DNA from: Gordonia desulfuricans NBRC 100010
GTDB lineage: Bacteria; Actinomycetota; Actinomycetes; Mycobacteriales; Mycobacteriaceae
Reading direction: 5' to 3'
Length of the DNA stretch: 59,226 nucleotides
NCBI RefSeq assembly: GCF_001485495.1
Contig: NZ_BCNF01000063.1
Coordinates: forward strand, 1-59,226
In this document: positions 56,142 to 59,226 of the stretch, in pieces
Layout of the letters: every line of letters starts with the position of its first letter
Numbering within the stretch: the first letter of the stretch is position 1
Notes under the pieces: generated by a model
The model's input: only the letters and a program-made list of their open reading frames with translations
What the model was told of the DNA's origin: nothing
The model's database searches: none
Translations under genes and position numbers: made by a program

Positions 56142-56384
56142 ATGAGCAAGCCATCTCCCGACGCCGACCGTCTCGCCGCGCTGGTCGCTCGGATCATCCT
56201 CGCGGCACAGGACGGCGACCGCGAGAACCTCGCCAGAATCACCGACGAGGCCGAGCGGGCGGGCCTGGGCGGCCGTCTCGCCGGTGTCCTGGCCACGGTC
56301 CTCGCGGACCACCTGCCAGCCGAGCGAGTGGTGGCGATGGCCTCGGCTCACCTCGACGCGCTCGCCGGGGAGGCCGGTCGATGA
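56142..56384 (+). CDS. Small hypothetical protein, 80 residues
   Basis: From the ATG at 56142 with AAGGAG upstream. Helical: SPDADRLAALVARIILAAQDGDRENLARITDEAERAGLGGRLAGVLATVLADHL. Overlaps the next gene by ATGA. The 160 bases upstream hold a short hairpin (GCGTTT/AAACGC at 56060-56074) and an AT-rich stretch, possibly its promoter. No family recognised. Confidence 0.7.
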   Translation: MSKPSPDADRLAALVARIILAAQDGDRENLARITDEAERAGLGGRLAGVLATVLADHLPAERVVAMASAHLDALAGEAGR

Positions 56385-56635
56385 GCGCGCCCGAGATCGT
56401 CGGCGCTCGTCTGATCGAGGAGAGCCACACGACCGGACGAGGCGGTAAACGGCATTGGCACAGCACCTACCGCGCCGACGACGGCGGCGAGATCGTCATA
56501 ACCCGGCACCGCGACCGAACGGCGTTGGTGACCGTGCTCGACGCTGACGGATCTCGACGGGAGTTCCGCGAGTCCAACGCCGGTGACGATCGTTGGCTAC
56601 TCGCCGTCGTCGGCTACCGCCTCCAGGCCGCGTGA
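56381..56635 (+). CDS. Small hypothetical protein, 84 residues
   Basis: Starts at ATG overlapping the previous stop. Beta-rich: GGKRHWHSTYRADDGGEIVITRHRDRTALVTVLDADGSRREF, then WLLAVVGYRLQAA. Codon use like neighbours. No recognised family. Confidence 0.65.
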   Translation: MSAPEIVGARLIEESHTTGRGGKRHWHSTYRADDGGEIVITRHRDRTALVTVLDADGSRREFRESNAGDDRWLLAVVGYRLQAA

Positions 56636-56727
56636 CCCGGTAACATCAGTGTCGGAGCACGTCGCCAGATCGGCCGCCATCGTCCCAGCGGGACGGCCCG
56701 CGTAGTCCGACCGCGAACGCTATCCGA

Positions 56728-56760
56728 CACGAAACTCCCAGGGGGAGTTCATATTTCGTG
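56728..56760. promoter_or_regulatory. Extended hairpin upstream of the prohead protease gene
   Basis: Outer arms CACGAAA (56728-56734) and TTTCGTG (56754-56760), inner CTCCC/GGGAG with a 3-base loop. No T-run follows. Might terminate the small-gene transcript or control the structural module. 46 bases upstream of the GTG. Confidence 0.5.
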
Positions 56761-56805
56761 TTCGTTGATTCACTCCATTTCTCATCCCTCAAGGAGGGTT
56801 ATCCC

Positions 56806-57768
56806 GTGCATACCAAGCACAAGACCGTCGCTCTGACGGGAATCAAGACCAGCGGCCTCGGTGAAGGCCAGTTCGAGGGCTTCGCCTCGGTATTCGACCA
56901 CCTCGACCACCAGGGCGATATCGTCCGGCGTGGAGCGTTCAGCAAGAGCCTGGACTCCGGCCGCGTGACGCCCCTCATCTGGGAACACCAGAGCAAGGAC
57001 CCTCGCGCGTTCGTCGGTGAGGTCAAGTCCGCCGAGGAGACCGACGAAGGGCTCAAGATCGTTGGACAGTTCGACATGGACACCGACGCCGGACAGGCGG
57101 CCTACAGGCAGGTGAAGGCCCGCCGCGTGGGAGCGCTCTCGATCGGTTACTCGGTGCGAGACCAGCGCAAGAGCGCCGACGGCGCGAACGAGCTACTCGA
57201 CCTCGACCTGGCCGAGATCTCGATCGTCTCTCGACCGGCGAACGACCGAGCACTCATCGGCGCGGTGAAGTCGGGAGAGGCGTCGGACAAGTCCGGGACC
57301 TCTCGACTGGTCAAGGCCCGTGCTGCTGCGGCCGAGTTCGTCGCGGCCGACGAGACCGACGACAAGGCCGACGAGCCCGAGGATCTCGACCAGACGCTCG
57401 GTGAGCGGCTCGTGGATTACCTGGAGAACGCTCTGGCGTCGGCCAAGGAACTGATCGACGCCGCCGAGAGCGAGGGCCGCGACTTGTCCGAGGACGAGGC
57501 CAAGTCCGTCGAGCGACACCACCGAAACGCCCGGATCACCAAGACCGAGATCGAGGAATGGCGGAGCTACACGCCCGCCCAGCGGCTTGGGACCCAGTTC
57601 TACCGCGACGTCATTTCGACCAAGGCCGTCACCGCCGAGGACTTCGAGCAGCGTTGGGGCACCGAGCAGAACCCGAGCGAACGCCTCGTCAAGTTCGACG
57701 CCAGCAAGACCACCCATACCAAGGCCACCAAGGAGGCCCCCGCCATGAACGAAACCGGCTCTTCCTAA
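56806..57768 (+). CDS. HK97-type prohead protease, reading into a capsid-like tail, cut by IS
   Basis: 320 codons from the GTG at 56806, with AAGGAGG 9 bases upstream. HK97 protease features: GQFEGFASVFDHLDHQGDIVRRGAF, catalytic His in LIWEHQ, Ser in VGALSIGYSV, acidic IVSRPANDRA. From residue about 190 on the sequence is helical and charged (ASAKELIDAAESEGRDLSEDEAKSVERHH), like a capsid delta domain. At 57745 an ATG is preceded by AAGGAGG with 8 bases spacing; it looks like the start of the capsid protein. The last residues GSS and the stop are encoded by the IS end, so the original frame went on. Confidence 0.85.
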   Translation: MHTKHKTVALTGIKTSGLGEGQFEGFASVFDHLDHQGDIVRRGAFSKSLDSGRVTPLIWEHQSKDPRAFVGEVKSAEETDEGLKIVGQFDMDTDAGQAAYRQVKARRVGALSIGYSVRDQRKSADGANELLDLDLAEISIVSRPANDRALIGAVKSGEASDKSGTSRLVKARAAAAEFVAADETDDKADEPEDLDQTLGERLVDYLENALASAKELIDAAESEGRDLSEDEAKSVERHHRNARITKTEIEEWRSYTPAQRLGTQFYRDVISTKAVTAEDFEQRWGTEQNPSERLVKFDASKTTHTKATKEAPAMNETGSS

Positions 57769-57777
57769 TTCAGAGTG
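57757..57777. repeat. Left inverted repeat of the ISL3-family IS
   Basis: GGCTCTTCCTAATTCAGAGT plus G. The right copy (59226-59206, minus strand) matches at 19 of 21 positions. Target duplication on the left would be ACGAAACC (57749-57756). Confidence 0.88.
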
Positions 57778-59080
57778 CGCGCAGGCTTTCTGCGAGTTGG
57801 CCGGAGTGGATGAGTGACCGCAAGATGTAGTGGGTGAGGTTACGGAACCCGAGGGCGATGCCGCGCAGATGCTCGAGGCGCCCGTTGATGGCTTCGACTG
57901 GGCCGTTGGAGGCGCCGGTATCGAAGTAGGCGAGGATCTCGGCCCGTCGTGACCACAACGAACGCCCGAGTTGGGCCAGCTCTGATAGTCCGGCGGGCAC
58001 GCCGGTCTTGATCTTCTTGAGCAGCTTGTACATTGCGATCTTGCTGTCCCGCTTGGTGGGTTGCTCGTAGGCATCGATCAACTCCTGGTAGATCGCGTAG
58101 GTGACCGCAACGGCCACGTGCTCCTCGCGGGCATCGAGGCCGCCGCGCAGCCGAGTCTTCTGCTTGTCGGTGAGCAACCCGATCCGGGTCAACAAGGTGC
58201 GACGGATGCCGTAGAGCGGATCCCCGGATCGACCGCGATGCCCGCACGTATCTTGTTGCACGCGTTGACGACACAAGGTCAATTTCTCCGCTGCCAGATG
58301 CACGACGTGGAAGGGGTCCATCACCACACGCGCCTTGTCGAGGGCTTCGGCAGTGGCGGTGCGATACCCGGTGAACCCGTCCATCGTGACCACCCGAATC
58401 CGGTCGCGGAACCCCTGATCCCGCGCGCCGAGCCAGTCTTTGAGCGCGGCTTTGGAGCGGCCGGCGACCATATCCAGCAACCGGGCCGGGCCGGTTCCAT
58501 CCACGATCGGGGTGAGATCGACCAGGACGGTCACGAAATTCGGATCACCCTTGCCGCGAACGTGTTTCCACTTGTGCTCATCGACCCCGAGGACCCGCAC
58601 ACCGGCCAACCGGGCCGGTGCAGCAGCCAGCTTCTTGACCGCGGCCAGGGCGAGGGTGTTGACGGTGTTCCAGCTCAACCCGACCGCAGCCGCGACGGCC
58701 TTCACACTCATCTTGTCGCTGATCATCGCTCGCATGATCCAGGTGGTGGTGCGGCGGGTGACCTGCGCCCTCGGCGCCACGATGGCGCTGATGTCGGCAC
58801 GAAACACCGACGTCGTGCAGTCGGTGGCGGCACACACATAGCGCGGCACCGACAGGTGCAGCCGGGTCGGATGCCCGACGATGGGCAGATCGGCGACCTC
58901 ACGGTCGACATGATCACGCAGCCGACCCGCCTGCCCGCACGTCGGGCAGGTGTTCTTCGGGTCCAGGAGCTGGCAAAACAAGTGGGTACGGTCCTCGCCG
59001 TCGATGGCGGCATCGGTGATCGTGACGCCGAGTTCGATCGTGCGGCAAATCGTGTCGGCAATAGCGCTACGCTGCGTCAT
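57770..59080 (-). CDS. tnp: ISL3-family transposase
   Basis: 436 residues. N-terminal zinc finger (CPTCGQAGRLRDH ... CAATDC), an HTH (AVAAAVGLSWNTV), and the DDE transposase core with Asp in VRVLGVDEHKW, Asp in VVTMDGFTGY and Glu in NGPVEAINGRLEHLRG. Full length for the family, so apparently active. The stop lies just inside the left inverted repeat. A gap of about 145 bases separates its start from the right repeat. Confidence 0.95.
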   Translation of the reverse strand: MTQRSAIADTICRTIELGVTITDAAIDGEDRTHLFCQLLDPKNTCPTCGQAGRLRDHVDREVADLPIVGHPTRLHLSVPRYVCAATDCTTSVFRADISAIVAPRAQVTRRTTTWIMRAMISDKMSVKAVAAAVGLSWNTVNTLALAAVKKLAAAPARLAGVRVLGVDEHKWKHVRGKGDPNFVTVLVDLTPIVDGTGPARLLDMVAGRSKAALKDWLGARDQGFRDRIRVVTMDGFTGYRTATAEALDKARVVMDPFHVVHLAAEKLTLCRQRVQQDTCGHRGRSGDPLYGIRRTLLTRIGLLTDKQKTRLRGGLDAREEHVAVAVTYAIYQELIDAYEQPTKRDSKIAMYKLLKKIKTGVPAGLSELAQLGRSLWSRRAEILAYFDTGASNGPVEAINGRLEHLRGIALGFRNLTHYILRSLIHSGQLAESLRAL

Positions 59081-59205
59081 GGGTCCTGTTGGTGTTCGGA
59101 TGGGTGTGTGAGAGCTTTCATCTTCACACCACAGGACCCGCCACGAGCCCAGCGGCTCACCACCGAATCGGACCTACATCTAGTGGACTCGCACACCCAT
59201 TCGGG

Positions 59206-59226
59206 CACTCTCAATCAGGAAGAGCC
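59206..59226. repeat. Right inverted repeat of the ISL3-family IS
   Basis: On the minus strand it begins GGCTCTTCCTGATTGAGAGT. The other flank and the matching target duplication lie outside the window. Confidence 0.88.

Larger units (their letters stand above)
50856..59226. mobile_element. Integrative element (satellite- or prophage-like), left part
   Basis: Begins at tRNA-Ala and carries integrase, an HTH regulator, excisionase-like protein, RepA-like ATPase with an iteron array, WhiB-like and Zn-finger proteins, and an HK97 prohead protease; it is interrupted by an ISL3 element and continues beyond the window. The 3' end of the tRNA gene (GTTCGAGTCCCCTTAGCTCC) should recur at the other end as attR. 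No second copy is seen in the window. Confidence 0.8.
57757..59226 (-). mobile_element. Complete ISL3-family insertion sequence
   Basis: 1470 bases, both inverted repeats present, one transposase gene on the minus strand. The right repeat ends on the last base of the window. Inserted in the structural gene of the integrative element. Confidence 0.9.

Noticed and set aside
50929..59226. attR copy of the tRNA-Ala 3' end inside the window
   Set aside because: I looked for GTTCGAGTCCCCTTAGCTCC to the right of the tRNA and did not find a second copy; attR should lie beyond the edge.

Overview
The window is high-GC DNA with GTG and ATG starts, frequent ATGA or GTGA stop-start overlaps, an Lsr2 nucleoid protein, a WhiB-type protein, an Ami1-like amidase and a DUF222/13E12 protein. 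Together these point to a mycolic-acid actinobacterium, most likely Gordonia or a close relative. That placement is inference from gene content; no 16S gene is present.

Layout of the host part (1-50.8 kb): a partial DUF222 protein; a NarL-type two-component pair divergent from an ABC-2 export pair; an HtrA-like protease; two adjacent acyl-CoA dehydrogenases; an AraC regulator divergent from a P450 plus three-domain reductase that I identify as the guaiacol O-demethylase gcoAB; an MFS exporter; a small HNH protein; a broken hchA; an XRE/MmyB regulator divergent from a cupin-aldo/keto reductase pair; a patch of orphan, possibly immunity-type genes; a PNPOx-like oxidase, GNAT, RCC1-like propeller, HAB-mutase-like protein and methyltransferase; a large SF1 helicase gene split by an in-frame TAA; an Imm5-like protein; a degraded higBA; ychF; an AI-2E exporter; Ada-AlkA plus Ogt alkylation repair; rmuC; a DUF6542 membrane protein; nucleosidase, fructosamine kinase, SDR, amidase; a CobW GTPase overlapping trhO; a lipoprotein; lsr2 with a strong terminator; a patatin; an FMO; a membrane-anchored DsbA-like thioredoxin; and tRNA-Ala(GGC).

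From the tRNA rightward (50.9 kb to the edge) lies an integrative element: integrase, HTH protein, excisionase-like protein, a 34-residue membrane peptide, a RepA-like ATPase followed directly by an iteron-like array in two orientations, a WhiB-like protein, a Zn-finger protein, two small proteins and an HK97-type prohead protease. The protease frame runs towards what looks like a capsid gene and is cut by a complete ISL3-family insertion sequence whose right inverted repeat ends on the last base of the window. No tail, terminase or lysis gene is seen up to the IS, so the element resembles a phage satellite or capsid-forming island more than a full prophage; the rest lies outside the window.

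Two themes run through the host part. A family of gene-free repeats, built from related inverted units, recurs at about 1.0, 16.9, 19.4 and 35.1 kb. Three loci between 15.9 and 30.2 kb (hchA, helicase, higBA) carry nonsense lesions.
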